Positions 8,208-16,319 of a DNA stretch of 64,000 bases are shown in pieces (position 1 is the first letter of the stretch; every line of letters starts with the position of its first letter). The DNA comes from Bradyrhizobium sp. (GTDB lineage Bacteria; Pseudomonadota; Alphaproteobacteria; Rhizobiales; Xanthobacteraceae). The notes beneath the pieces are model-generated. The model did no database searches and had not been told where the DNA came from. It saw only the letters and a list, made by a program, of their open reading frames with translations. Position numbers and translations under genes: made by a program. The DNA lies in contig NZ_SSNA01000198.1 of assembly GCF_004799445.1 (NCBI RefSeq), positions 1 through 64,000 of the forward strand, written 5' to 3'.

Positions 8208-9899
8208 TCAAGCCGCTCTGACCGAGCTGAGGAACTTGCTGACCTCGAGCTTGAGGCGGTTGGAGTCGCCGGACAGCGACTGCGCCGCCGAGAGAACCTG
8301 CGAGGAGGCCGAGCCGGTCTCGTTGGCGCCGCGCTGAACGTCGGTAATGTTGGACGAGACCTGCAGGGTGCCCTGGGCGGCCTGCTGGACGTTGCGGGAA
8401 ATCTCCTGGGTCGCCGCGCCCTGCTCTTCCACCGCGGCAGCGATGGCCGAGGAAATCTCGGACAGCTTTTCGATGGTGCCGCTGATTCCCTTGATGGCGC
8501 TCACCGACTCCTGCGTCGCCGCCTGAATGCCGCTGATCTGCTGGCCGATCTCGCCGGTCGCCTTCGCGGTCTGCTCGGCCAGCGCCTTCACTTCCGATGC
8601 CACGACCGCAAAGCCGCGGCCGGCTTCGCCGGCGCGCGCCGCCTCGATGGTGGCGTTGAGCGCCAGCAAATTGGTCTGCCCGGCGATGGTGTTGATCAGT
8701 TCGACCACATCGCCGATACGGGCCGCCGCCTTCGACAACTCGCTGACGCGGTCGTTGGTTCTGCGCGCCTCACTGACGGCCCCGCCGGCCATCCGCGCCG
8801 ATTCCTGGACCTGGCGGCTGATCTCGTTGACGGATGACGCCATTTCTTCCGTGGCCGAGGCCACCGACTGCACGTTGGCGGAAGCTTCCTCCGAAGCCGC
8901 CGCGACCACCGTGGTCAATTCCCTTGAACGCTCGGCGGTGGCCGTCAGCGTGCCGGCGGAGGACTCAAGCTGCGCCGAGGCAGAAGATACGGTATCGACG
9001 ATCTCGCCGATCATGGCTTCGAATTCGCGCGTGATGTTGTCCACCCGGCGGCCGCGCTCGATCTTGGCTTCCGCCTCACGCGCCGCAGCCTCATCGGCGG
9101 CTTTCTTGGCAATCAGGGCTTCCTTGAACACCTGCAGCGAGTCCGCCATCGAGCCGATCTCGGTTTTCTCGCCCTGATGCGGAACCTCCGCGGCGAGTTC
9201 CCCACGGCCCAACGCCTGCATCGGCGCCACGATCGAGGCGATGCCGCGCGAGACATCGCGAACCAGATAAACGCCGACCGCAATTCCGACGATGGTGGCG
9301 ATACCGGTTATGACGATAACCACCCAGAAGGCGAAGGCGTAGTTGTCGGCGGCGTCCCTGCCAGCCTTGTCGGCGCCGGCGTTGTTGAGTTCGATGCTCT
9401 TTTTCAGGACGTCGTCCGCCTCGATCCCGATCTTGTTCACCGTCTTGGAATTCAATTCATGCGCCTCGTGGGGAGCCTTGCCGACGCTCTTGCGCGACAA
9501 CGCCATGACCTCTTCGGTGCCCTTCTTGTAGCGTTCCCACAGCTTGACCCAATCGTTGTAAAGCGCACGTTCTTCCGGCGAGGTGATCATCCGCTCATAG
9601 CTCTGGCGGACCTTGGCGTTGGCCTCAATGACCCCGGCCAGAACCTTTTCCGTCGCTTCCTTTTCCTCGGCCGTCTCCGACAGCATGTGCTCCCGGATCA
9701 CGTTGCGATAGGTGATGACGCCGGCGCGCAGATCGCCGAGCACGCGGACACTCGGCAGCCAGTTTGTGGTGATGTCCAAGGTGCTGGCGTCGATCGCCCG
9801 CATATTCCGTACTGCCAGCAGCCCCATGCCCGTCATTGCAACCAGCAGGAAGGCGACGACGGCGGTAATCTTGGCGCGGATGGAGAGGTTGGCGAGCAT
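8208..9899 (-). CDS. Methyl-accepting chemotaxis protein with four-helix-bundle sensor
   Basis: 563-residue chemoreceptor. The N terminus MLANLSIRAKITAVVAFLLV gives the first membrane helix. The periplasmic part (about 35-190) is helical and resembles 4HB_MCP_1 sensors (LPSVRVLGDLRAGVITYRN). The second helix is near 190-212 (FAFWVVIVITGIATIVGIAVG), then HAMP and the cytoplasmic signalling domain with AGQTNLLALNATIEAARAGE. It ends LSSVRAA. The gene follows otnK on the same strand after 114 bases, which hints that it may sense a substrate related to tetronate metabolism, but that is only inferred from position. Its 3' half closely matches the receptor at 6241-7959 at DNA level, suggesting duplication or gene conversion. 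Confidence 0.93.
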   Translation of the reverse strand: MLANLSIRAKITAVVAFLLVAMTGMGLLAVRNMRAIDASTLDITTNWLPSVRVLGDLRAGVITYRNVIREHMLSETAEEKEATEKVLAGVIEANAKVRQSYERMITSPEERALYNDWVKLWERYKKGTEEVMALSRKSVGKAPHEAHELNSKTVNKIGIEADDVLKKSIELNNAGADKAGRDAADNYAFAFWVVIVITGIATIVGIAVGVYLVRDVSRGIASIVAPMQALGRGELAAEVPHQGEKTEIGSMADSLQVFKEALIAKKAADEAAAREAEAKIERGRRVDNITREFEAMIGEIVDTVSSASAQLESSAGTLTATAERSRELTTVVAAASEEASANVQSVASATEEMASSVNEISRQVQESARMAGGAVSEARRTNDRVSELSKAAARIGDVVELINTIAGQTNLLALNATIEAARAGEAGRGFAVVASEVKALAEQTAKATGEIGQQISGIQAATQESVSAIKGISGTIEKLSEISSAIAAAVEEQGAATQEISRNVQQAAQGTLQVSSNITDVQRGANETGSASSQVLSAAQSLSGDSNRLKLEVSKFLSSVRAA

Positions 9900-10013
9900 G
9901 GTCTGAATCTCTTCTCAAGCGGAATCAAAGCCCGAACGGGCCACACCTTTTCTAATTCAATTTTTCGTAATAATGCGTAAAGACGGCGGCAGATTGAGGT
10001 GGCCGGGAGCTCG

Positions 10014-11291
10014 TCAGCGCATCAGCTTGAGCGCGTCGGAGAAGAACTCCGGACCGCCGAAATTGCCCGATTTTAGGGCAAGCAGCATCTCGCCATTCTT
10101 CGCGCCGACCGCGCGCAACACCGGCACCCCTGCGGCGATTTCCGCGCCGACCAGAAAGCCCGGAATTCCCAGGCGATCCACCACCGCACCCGAGGTCTCG
10201 CCGCCCGCGACCACCAGTCGCCGCACGCCCCATTGCACCAGGCCTTCGGCGGTCTCGGCCATCGCCTGCTCGATGGCGTGCCCGGCCGCATCGCGGCCAT
10301 GGCGTGCCTGCAGGGCCGCGACCTGATCCGGCGTCGAACTGGAGGCGATCAGAATCGGGCCTTCCTTGAGCCTCTCTTTGGCCCAGGCCAGCGCACGTTG
10401 TGCTTCGCCGCTGCCGCTGACCACCCGGTCGGGATCGAGATGCAGCACCGGCATGACCTGTTCGGCGCTTGCAATCTGCTGCAGGGTTGCCTGCGAACAG
10501 CTCCCGGCAAGGCAGGCCGCCGGCCCGCCGACCGGGGCGCCCGAAACTGCGTTCGAGCCGCCGGGTTTTACTCGACCCGAGGCGACCAGCGCGCGGGCGA
10601 GACCAAGCCCGAACCCGGACGCGCCGACCGACAACCGATGGTCCAGCGCGACTTCTCCGATCGTCTCCAGATCGCGTTCGAACACGGCGTCCGCAATCGC
10701 GGCGCCGAAGCCTTTGCCGGACAGCTCGGCCAGACGCGCGCGGACGGCAGGGCTCCCGCGCGCGATCGCGGCGAGATCGACCAGACCGATCCTGGTCTTG
10801 CTCTGGCGCGCCAGCACCCGCACCAGATTCGAATCATGCATCGGATTGAGCGGGTGATCCTTCAGAGGGCTTTCGTTCAGCGGCACTGAACCTACGAACA
10901 GATTGCCCTGGTAGACGGTGCGGCCGGTTTCGGGGAATGCCGGCGTCACCAGCACGACTGTCTCGCCGCAATCGGCGCGCAACGCGTCCATCACGGGACC
11001 GATATTGCCGGCGTCGGTGGAATCGAAGGTCGAGCAGATCTTGAACAGCACATGATCAGCGCCGTGCCCGCGCAGCCATTTGTCCGCGGCACGCGAGCGC
11101 GCCACCGCCAGACTTGACTCGATCGAGCGGCTTTTCAGCGATACCACCACGGCATCGACCTCAGGCAGCGTGAGTTGATCGGCGGGAACGCCGATCGTCT
11201 GCACCGTGCGCAGGCCGCAGCGCGTCAGCGTGTTGGCGAGATCGGAGGCGCCGGTGTAGTCGTCGGCGATGCAGCCCAGCGCCAGCGTCAC
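10014..11291 (-). CDS. otnK: 3-oxo-tetronate kinase (four-carbon acid sugar kinase family)
   Basis: 425-residue member of the DUF1537 sugar-acid kinase family. These enzymes use ATP to phosphorylate 3-oxo-tetronates, feeding OtnC. The N-terminal IADDYTGASDLANTL motif is the family signature of the substrate domain; the C-terminal nucleotide-binding domain carries AGGETSGAVVDRLGI and an alanine-rich final helix. The start ATG at 11289-11291 overlaps the stop of otnI by 4 bases (ATGA), so translation is coupled. Neighbours ltnD, otnI and otnC complete the pathway and support this assignment over other DUF1537 substrates. A decayed partial copy lies at about 8082-8175. Confidence 0.93.
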   Translation of the reverse strand: MTLALGCIADDYTGASDLANTLTRCGLRTVQTIGVPADQLTLPEVDAVVVSLKSRSIESSLAVARSRAADKWLRGHGADHVLFKICSTFDSTDAGNIGPVMDALRADCGETVVLVTPAFPETGRTVYQGNLFVGSVPLNESPLKDHPLNPMHDSNLVRVLARQSKTRIGLVDLAAIARGSPAVRARLAELSGKGFGAAIADAVFERDLETIGEVALDHRLSVGASGFGLGLARALVASGRVKPGGSNAVSGAPVGGPAACLAGSCSQATLQQIASAEQVMPVLHLDPDRVVSGSGEAQRALAWAKERLKEGPILIASSSTPDQVAALQARHGRDAAGHAIEQAMAETAEGLVQWGVRRLVVAGGETSGAVVDRLGIPGFLVGAEIAAGVPVLRAVGAKNGEMLLALKSGNFGGPEFFSDALKLMR

Positions 11292-12070
11292 GGTTCTGCT
11301 CCGGCATAGGGCTTGAACCAGCCAAGGCCATCGGTGGTCTCGCCCCGCGGGTTATATTCGCAGCCGACGAAGCCGCCATAGCCGAGCCGGTCGAGCTCGG
11401 CAAAGACAAACGGATAATTCAACTCCTCGCCGTCGGGCTCGTGACGCGAGGGAATGCTGGCGATCTGGATGTGGCCGATGATCGGCATCATCTCGCGCAG
11501 CCGCATGGTGACGTCGCCGTGGATGATCTGGCAATGATAGATGTCGAACTGCAGCTTCAGGTTCGGAATTTTCAATTCTTCGATCAGATCGCGCGCGAAC
11601 AGGAAATCGTTGAGAAAATACCCGGGCACGTTGCGCGGATTGATCGGCTCGATCACAACATCGAGGCCGTGCGGCGCAAAAAACTCGGTCGCCCATGCCA
11701 CCGATTTGTAGAATGCCTCGACCGCCTTTCGATCGCTTCGATTCGCCATTCCCGCCATCAGGTGGACACGCTTGACGCCGGTCGCCTGCGCATAAGGCAG
11801 CGCGGTGCGCAGGCTTTGCTGCAGGTCGGCGAAACGGTCAGGCAGCGCCGCAAAACCCTTTTCGCCGGCGTCCCAATTGCCGGGCGGCAGGTTGAACAGC
11901 GCCTGCGTCAGGCCGTTGGCGCGCAGCCGCTTGCCGATCTCCTCGGCCGGATGCGCGTAGGGAAACAGAAACTCGACCGCGGTGAAGCCCGCCTTCGCCG
12001 CTGCCTCAAAACGGTCGAGGAAGGGGACCTCATTGAACATCATGGTGAGATTGGCGGCGAAACGGGGCAT
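11288..12070 (-). CDS. otnI: 2-oxo-tetronate isomerase (hydroxypyruvate isomerase family)
   Basis: 260-residue TIM-barrel isomerase (AP endonuclease-2-like fold) that interconverts 2-oxo- and 3-oxo-tetronate. Visible family features: MPRFAANLTMMFNEVPFLDRF at the start, EFLFPYAHPAEEIG, FDIYHCQIIHGDV, HIQIASIPSRHEP and GFVGCEYNPRG; the acidic and histidine residues in these blocks are the expected metal ligands and acid/base pair. The frame stays open up to 12166, but the start at 12070 matches the family and has the ribosome site agagga a few bases upstream. It lies 25 bases after ltnD and overlaps otnK by 4 bases, giving the operon ltnD-otnI-otnK. Confidence 0.93.
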   Translation of the reverse strand: MPRFAANLTMMFNEVPFLDRFEAAAKAGFTAVEFLFPYAHPAEEIGKRLRANGLTQALFNLPPGNWDAGEKGFAALPDRFADLQQSLRTALPYAQATGVKRVHLMAGMANRSDRKAVEAFYKSVAWATEFFAPHGLDVVIEPINPRNVPGYFLNDFLFARDLIEELKIPNLKLQFDIYHCQIIHGDVTMRLREMMPIIGHIQIASIPSRHEPDGEELNYPFVFAELDRLGYGGFVGCEYNPRGETTDGLGWFKPYAGAEP

Positions 12071-12095
12071 CGGCTGTCCTCTTTTTCGTTTATGG

Positions 12096-13016
12096 CTATT
12101 TCGGCTCGCCGGGCAGATGCGTGCCGGTGACGCGGGCATACATCCGCGCGACTGAAGCATCGTCATCGCGCCCCATGCCGGAGGCTGCCGTCATCAGAAA
12201 CATCTGAAGTGCTGCGGCGGCCACCGGCACCGGAAATTTTGCCGTGCGCGCCATGTCCTGGATGATGCCGAGGTCCTTTACAAAAATTTCCACCGCGCTG
12301 CGCGGGGTGTAATCACCATCGAGCACGTGCGGCACGCGGTTCTCGAACATCCAGGAATTACCGGCCGACGCCGTGATCACTTCATAGACTTTCCGGATAT
12401 CGAGCCCCTGCTTGGCGGCAAAGGTGATGGCCTCGGAGGCGGCCGCGATATGCACGCCCGCGAGCAGCTGGTTGATCATCTTGAACGCGGCACCCTGGCC
12501 CGCGGCATCGCCGAGTTCATAGAGTTTTGCCGCCATCGCATCGAGCGCCGGCCGCGCTTTGGCGAACGCGGCGGCGCTGCCGGAGGCGAGGACGGTTAGT
12601 TCGCCCTGCGCCGCGCGCTGCGCGCCGCCGGAGATCGGCGCGTCGAGATAATGCCGGCCGGTGGCCTCCAATTGTTTGGCGAGCCGCCGCGCCACATCAG
12701 GGTCCATGGTCGCCGACGAGACGAACACCGCGTCCTTTGGCAGCGTTTCGGCAACCCCATCCTTGCCGAACAGAATGGTCTCGGTCTGGGCGGCGTTGAC
12801 GACCACGCTGACGACGATGTCGGCGCCCTTTGCGGCCTCCGCCGGCGTCCTGGCGCCCGCGCCGCCGTCGGAGATGAACCGCTTCACCGCATCGGCCGAG
12901 ACGTCGCAGCCGGTGACGGCAAATCCGGCACGCCGCAGCGAGGTCGCCATGCCAAAGCCCATCGAGCCCAGCCCAATGACGGCGACGTGCGGTTTTGGCG
13001 ATGCGGATTGAGACAT
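12096..13016 (-). CDS. ltnD: L-threonate dehydrogenase-type NAD-dependent oxidoreductase
   Basis: 306-residue member of the 3-hydroxyisobutyrate dehydrogenase superfamily. The NAD-binding fold starts with AVIGLGSMGFGMATSL, followed by an acidic residue at the end of strand 2 (TGCDVS), which favours NAD over NADP. The substrate motif DAPISGGAQRAAQGELTV and the catalytic lysine in GQGAAFKMINQLL are both intact, as is the all-alpha C-terminal domain. Within ltnD-otnI-otnK it would oxidise L-threonate (or D-erythronate) to the 2-oxo acid, the entry step. It is first in the operon and divergent from otnC across 120 bases. Related family members (glyoxylate or tartronate semialdehyde reductases) are possible but the context favours LtnD. 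Confidence 0.88.
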   Translation of the reverse strand: MSQSASPKPHVAVIGLGSMGFGMATSLRRAGFAVTGCDVSADAVKRFISDGGAGARTPAEAAKGADIVVSVVVNAAQTETILFGKDGVAETLPKDAVFVSSATMDPDVARRLAKQLEATGRHYLDAPISGGAQRAAQGELTVLASGSAAAFAKARPALDAMAAKLYELGDAAGQGAAFKMINQLLAGVHIAAASEAITFAAKQGLDIRKVYEVITASAGNSWMFENRVPHVLDGDYTPRSAVEIFVKDLGIIQDMARTAKFPVPVAAAALQMFLMTAASGMGRDDDASVARMYARVTGTHLPGEPK

Positions 13017-13064
13017 GCGGCGTTTCCCTAAGAGAGTTCCTCACAAGCCGGGATTTAAACGGCG

Positions 13065-13107
13065 GCTTTGGCTCTTGGGTAACACGGCTTGGCCGCGCTG
13101 CCAAAGC
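13065..13107. promoter_or_regulatory. Divergent ltnD/otnC promoter region with inverted repeat
   Basis: The 120-base gap between ltnD (minus, start 13016) and otnC (plus, start 13137) must hold both promoters. It contains gctttggc at 13065-13072 and its exact complement gccaaagc at 13100-13107. This could be an operator, but 8 bases with a 27-base spacer is weak evidence and no regulator gene is adjacent. Confidence 0.3.
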
Positions 13108-13136
13108 GTGAGACAAGGCGGAAGAAGGATACCGCC

Positions 13137-13796
13137 ATGAGCGAAACAAAGAACCGCGAGGAAATCTGCCGCCTGGCCCGTTCCTTGTTCGAGCGCGGGC
13201 TGACGCCGGGTTCCTCGGGCAACATTTCCGCAAAGCTCGACGATGGCGGCTGGCTGGTCACGCCGACCAATGCCTCGCTCGGTTTCCTCGATCCGGCGCG
13301 GCTGTCTCGGCTGGATGCCGGCGGCCGGCTCGTGTCCGGTGATGCCCCGACCAAGGAAGTGCCGCTGCATTCCGCGCTGTACCAGACCCGCAACGCCGCC
13401 CGCGCGGTGGTGCATCTGCATTCGACCCATTCGGTGGCGCTCTCGATGCTGCCGGAGATCGACCCGCGCGCGGCGCTGCCGCCGATGACCGCCTACTATT
13501 TGATGAAATGCGGCGCGACCGCGCTGGTGCCGTATTATCGGCCGGGCGATCCCGATGTGGCCGACGCGATCAGGGGCCTGGCCGGCAAATATTCCTCCGT
13601 GTTGCTCGCCAATCACGGCCCGGTGGTCTCGGGCGACACGCTGGAAGCCGCGGTGTTCGCGATCGAGGAACTGGAAGAGACCGCAAAACTCTATCTGCTG
13701 CTGCGCGGGCTCAATCCGCGATACCTGACGCCGGCGCAGGTTGAGGATTTGGTGAAGGTGTTTGGGTTGGTGCTGCCGGAGCACGCGGACGATTGA
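13137..13796 (+). CDS. otnC: 3-oxo-tetronate 4-phosphate decarboxylase (class II aldolase family)
   Basis: 219-residue zinc-dependent class II aldolase/adducin-fold protein. In this pathway it decarboxylates 3-oxo-tetronate 4-phosphate to dihydroxyacetone phosphate. Motifs: TPGSSGNISAKL (phosphate/substrate loop), VHLHSTHSVALS with the HxxxH zinc-binding histidines, and VLLANHGPVVSG with the third histidine. The start is placed at MSETKNREE (13137) because gaagaagga lies 7 bases upstream; the frame is open back to 13089 but that extension is unlike the family. It is the only pathway gene on the plus strand, transcribed away from ltnD-otnI-otnK. A palindromic repeat follows directly. Confidence 0.92.
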   Translation: MSETKNREEICRLARSLFERGLTPGSSGNISAKLDDGGWLVTPTNASLGFLDPARLSRLDAGGRLVSGDAPTKEVPLHSALYQTRNAARAVVHLHSTHSVALSMLPEIDPRAALPPMTAYYLMKCGATALVPYYRPGDPDVADAIRGLAGKYSSVLLANHGPVVSGDTLEAAVFAIEELEETAKLYLLLRGLNPRYLTPAQVEDLVKVFGLVLPEHADD

Positions 13797-13819
13797 GGGC
13801 GCCCATCCAAAGCCTCCTC

Positions 13820-13906
13820 CGTCATTGCGAGCGCAGCGAAGCAATCCACGGCCCACCACAGCAAGAAAGTATGGATTGCTTCGTCGCTTCGCTCCTCACA
13901 ATGACG
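13820..13906. repeat. Palindromic intergenic repeat, family A
   Basis: Imperfect long palindrome: cgtcattgcgagcgcagcg at the left, gcttcgctcctcacaatgacg at the right, with caatcc and ggattgc facing each other inside. It lies between the convergent ends of otnC and livF and could act as a bidirectional terminator-like hairpin. Related copies: 38922-39006, 45140-45222 and 53040-53156. Confidence 0.85.
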
Positions 13907-13922
13907 AACGTTGCTGCTGAAG

Positions 13923-14627
13923 CTACAGTCCCAGATACGCCTTGCGCACATCGGGATTGCCCTTGATCTCATCGGCGGTGCCCTGCATCTGCAAGCGCCC
14001 GGTCTGCAGGATGTAGGCGCGATCGGCGATATCAAGGCATTCGGCGATGCGCTGCTCGACGATCAGCACGGTCATGCCGGCGTCGCGGATGCGCTTGACC
14101 GCCTGAAATATCTCGTCGACGAGCTTCGGCATGATGCCCTGCGACGGCTCGTCGAGCATCAAGAGCCGCGGCCTTGTCATCAGCGCGCGCCCGATCGCCA
14201 GCATCTGCTGCTCGCCGCCGGACAACGTTTCGGCGCGCTGGTCGAGCCGCTCGGAGAGCCGCGGAAACAGCTCGAACACCAGCGCCAGCGGCTCCTCGCG
14301 ATTGCTCTCTCGGCGGTAGAGGTAGCTACCGAGCCGCAAATTGTCGCGCACTGAAAGGCGCGGAAACAGCCGGCGGTTTTCCGGCACATAGGCGATGCCG
14401 CGCGCGGTCACCATGTGCTGCGCCATGCCGTCGATGCGGGTGCCGTCGAAGGTGACGGTGCCCGAACGCGGCCGCTCGGCGCCGGCGATGGATTTCAGCA
14501 GCGTCGACTTGCCGGCGCCATTGGCGCCCGCGACGCAGACGATCTCGCCCCTGGCGACCTCGATCGACACCGAAGAGATCGCCACCAGCCCCTGATAGGC
14601 GGTGGTGACTTCATGCACTGACAGCAT
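13923..14627 (-). CDS. livF: Branched-chain amino acid-type ABC transporter ATPase LivF
   Basis: 234-residue ABC ATPase. Walker A GANGAGKST, Q-loop region, signature LSGGEQQML, Walker B LLMLDEPSQGI and the H-loop-equivalent VLIVEQ are all present. As in LivF proteins, ENRRLFPRLSVRDNLRLG lies in the helical domain and the usual H-loop histidine is replaced by glutamine. I place the start at 14627 (MLSVHEVTTAYQG) because it matches the family; the frame opens back to 14648. It overlaps the end of livG by 17 bases. It works with LivG as the ATPase pair energising LivHM. The transported solute need not be a branched-chain amino acid. Confidence 0.93.
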   Translation of the reverse strand: MLSVHEVTTAYQGLVAISSVSIEVARGEIVCVAGANGAGKSTLLKSIAGAERPRSGTVTFDGTRIDGMAQHMVTARGIAYVPENRRLFPRLSVRDNLRLGSYLYRRESNREEPLALVFELFPRLSERLDQRAETLSGGEQQMLAIGRALMTRPRLLMLDEPSQGIMPKLVDEIFQAVKRIRDAGMTVLIVEQRIAECLDIADRAYILQTGRLQMQGTADEIKGNPDVRKAYLGL

Positions 14628-15342
14628 GACGATCCCCAAGATAGGCACTGATGACTTTCGGATCCCGAACCACGTCGGCCGGCTTGCCCTCGACCAGCAC
14701 CTTGCCGAGATCGAGCACGATGGCGCGATCGACCAGCGGCATCACGATCTCCATGACGTGCTCGACCATCAACACCGTCACTCCGGTGGCGCGCACCTTT
14801 CGCACCAGCTCGACGCCGGTCTGCGCCTCGATCGGCGTCAGCCCCGTGAGCACCTCATCGAGCAACAGCAGTTTCGGCTCGGTGGCGAGCGCACGGGCGA
14901 CTTCGAGGCGACGTTTCTCCGACGGGATCAATTGGCTCGCCAGCACGTCGGCGCGGCCGGCAAGCCCGCAGAATTCAAGCACGTCGTGCGCCTTGCGGCG
15001 GGCCTCGCGCATGATGGTGGTGCGGATCAGTGCGCCGACGATGACGTTGTCGATCACCGTCATGGTCTCGAAGCTTTTGACGACCTGGAAGGTGCGCGCG
15101 ATGCCGCGCTCGCAGCGCTGCGCCGCCGGCAGCGCGGTGACGTCCTCGCCGTCGAACAGGATCGACCCTTGCGTCGGTGGCAGCACGCCCGCAATCAGAT
15201 TGAACAAGGTCGACTTGCCGGCGCCGTTGGGGCCGATCAGGCCGACGATCTCGCCGCGTCCGACCGAAATCGAGACGTCGCTGTTGGCGATCAGGCCGCC
15301 GAAACGCTGCCAGACGCCGCGTGTTTCCAGCAGCGCCGTCAT
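14611..15342 (-). CDS. livG: Branched-chain amino acid-type ABC transporter ATPase LivG
   Basis: 243-residue ABC ATPase. Walker A is GPNGAGKST; the LivG-type block RGIARTFQVVKSFETMTV follows. The signature region is degenerate, IPSEKRRLEVARAL instead of LSGGQ, and Walker B is LLLLDEVLTGLTP with V in place of the usual P after the DE pair. Variation at both spots is seen within the LivG family, but together they are notable. The H-loop histidine (VEHVME) is intact. ATG at 15340-15342 overlaps the livM stop by 4 bases. The same frame is open far upstream inside livM, but that part is livM read out of frame. Confidence 0.92.
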   Translation of the reverse strand: MTALLETRGVWQRFGGLIANSDVSISVGRGEIVGLIGPNGAGKSTLFNLIAGVLPPTQGSILFDGEDVTALPAAQRCERGIARTFQVVKSFETMTVIDNVIVGALIRTTIMREARRKAHDVLEFCGLAGRADVLASQLIPSEKRRLEVARALATEPKLLLLDEVLTGLTPIEAQTGVELVRKVRATGVTVLMVEHVMEIVMPLVDRAIVLDLGKVLVEGKPADVVRDPKVISAYLGDRHAVSA

Positions 15343-16319
15343 CGGACCGCTTCCTTGCGCCGGCCCGAGAACAGCCCGACCAGGCCTTGCGGGCGCGCCA
15401 GCGAGATCAGCACGATCAGCGTGCCGTAGACGATCAGGTCGACGCCGCGGCCGGAGCCGCCGATAAAGGAGCGCGTGAGTTCGGTGAGCGGGATCAGGAT
15501 GACGGCGCCCAGCACCGGCCCCCACAACGTACCGATGCCGCCAAGCACCGCGGGCAGCGCCATCAGCAGCGAAAACTGGAAGCCCATGACGCTTTCGGGA
15601 TCGATGTAGGAGACGAACTGCGCGTAAAAACTGCCGCCGACCGCGGTGAGGAAGGCCGAAACCGCCGCGGCCCCCATCTTGGAATTGAACACGACGACGC
15701 CGAGGCTTTCGGCGGCGTCGGGATTGTCCTTCACGGCGCGCCACCAGTAGCCCCACTTGGAATCCTCCAGCCACCACGTCACGAGCCAGGCGACGCAGGC
15801 GAGCCCCAGCGCGAAATAGAAATAGGGCAGCTTGCTGCGCGTGAACTGAAACTTGAGCCAGCTATCGCCGCGCACGGGAATATCGATGCCGAGCGCGGCA
15901 CCCGCCCAATCCCAGTTCTGGAACAGCAACAGCGCGGTCTCGGCGATGACGATGGTGGCGATGACGAAATAGTGCCCGCGCAGCCGGAAGCAGGGATAAC
16001 CGAGCGCCATGGCGATGACGGCCGATATCAGGCCGCCGCCGATCATGCCGAACCACGGCAGCACGCCGAATTTGGTGAACAGAAGCGCTGTGGTGTAGGC
16101 GCCGAGCCCGAAATACAACGCATGGCCGAGCGAGATCTGCCCGCAATAGCCACTCAGGATATTCCAGCTCTGCGACAGCGCCGCATACATCAGCGTCAGC
16201 ACCATAATGTTCTGGACATAGACGTCTTTCACGAACAGCGGCACCAGGGCCGCGATCGCCGCAAGACAGCCGGCGACGATCAAATCGCGGCGACGGCGCT
16301 GGGCAAAGCTCGTATCCAT
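15339..16319 (-). CDS. livM: Branched-chain amino acid-type ABC transporter permease LivM
   Basis: 326-residue inner-membrane permease with about nine to ten hydrophobic segments. Family marks: YAALSQSWNILSGYCGQISLG near residues 45-65 and the cytoplasmic EAA-like loop WWRAVKDNPDAAESLGV around 195, where the ATPases dock. The end GLFSGRRKE is typical. The start ATG at 16317-16319 shares its last base with the livH stop, and the stop overlaps the livG start, so livH-livM-livG-livF are tightly coupled. Confidence 0.94.
   Translation of the reverse strand: MDTSFAQRRRRDLIVAGCLAAIAALVPLFVKDVYVQNIMVLTLMYAALSQSWNILSGYCGQISLGHALYFGLGAYTTALLFTKFGVLPWFGMIGGGLISAVIAMALGYPCFRLRGHYFVIATIVIAETALLLFQNWDWAGAALGIDIPVRGDSWLKFQFTRSKLPYFYFALGLACVAWLVTWWLEDSKWGYWWRAVKDNPDAAESLGVVVFNSKMGAAAVSAFLTAVGGSFYAQFVSYIDPESVMGFQFSLLMALPAVLGGIGTLWGPVLGAVILIPLTELTRSFIGGSGRGVDLIVYGTLIVLISLARPQGLVGLFSGRRKEAVR

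Noticed and set aside
8002..8337. Plus-strand frame across the receptor gap and the end of a receptor gene
   Set aside because: Overlaps a well-supported receptor on the opposite strand; the gap part is explained by the decayed otnK copy.
15343..15777. Upstream part of a long frame that ends as livG
   Set aside because: This part is livM read in another frame; the real livG start with its 4-base overlap is at 15342.
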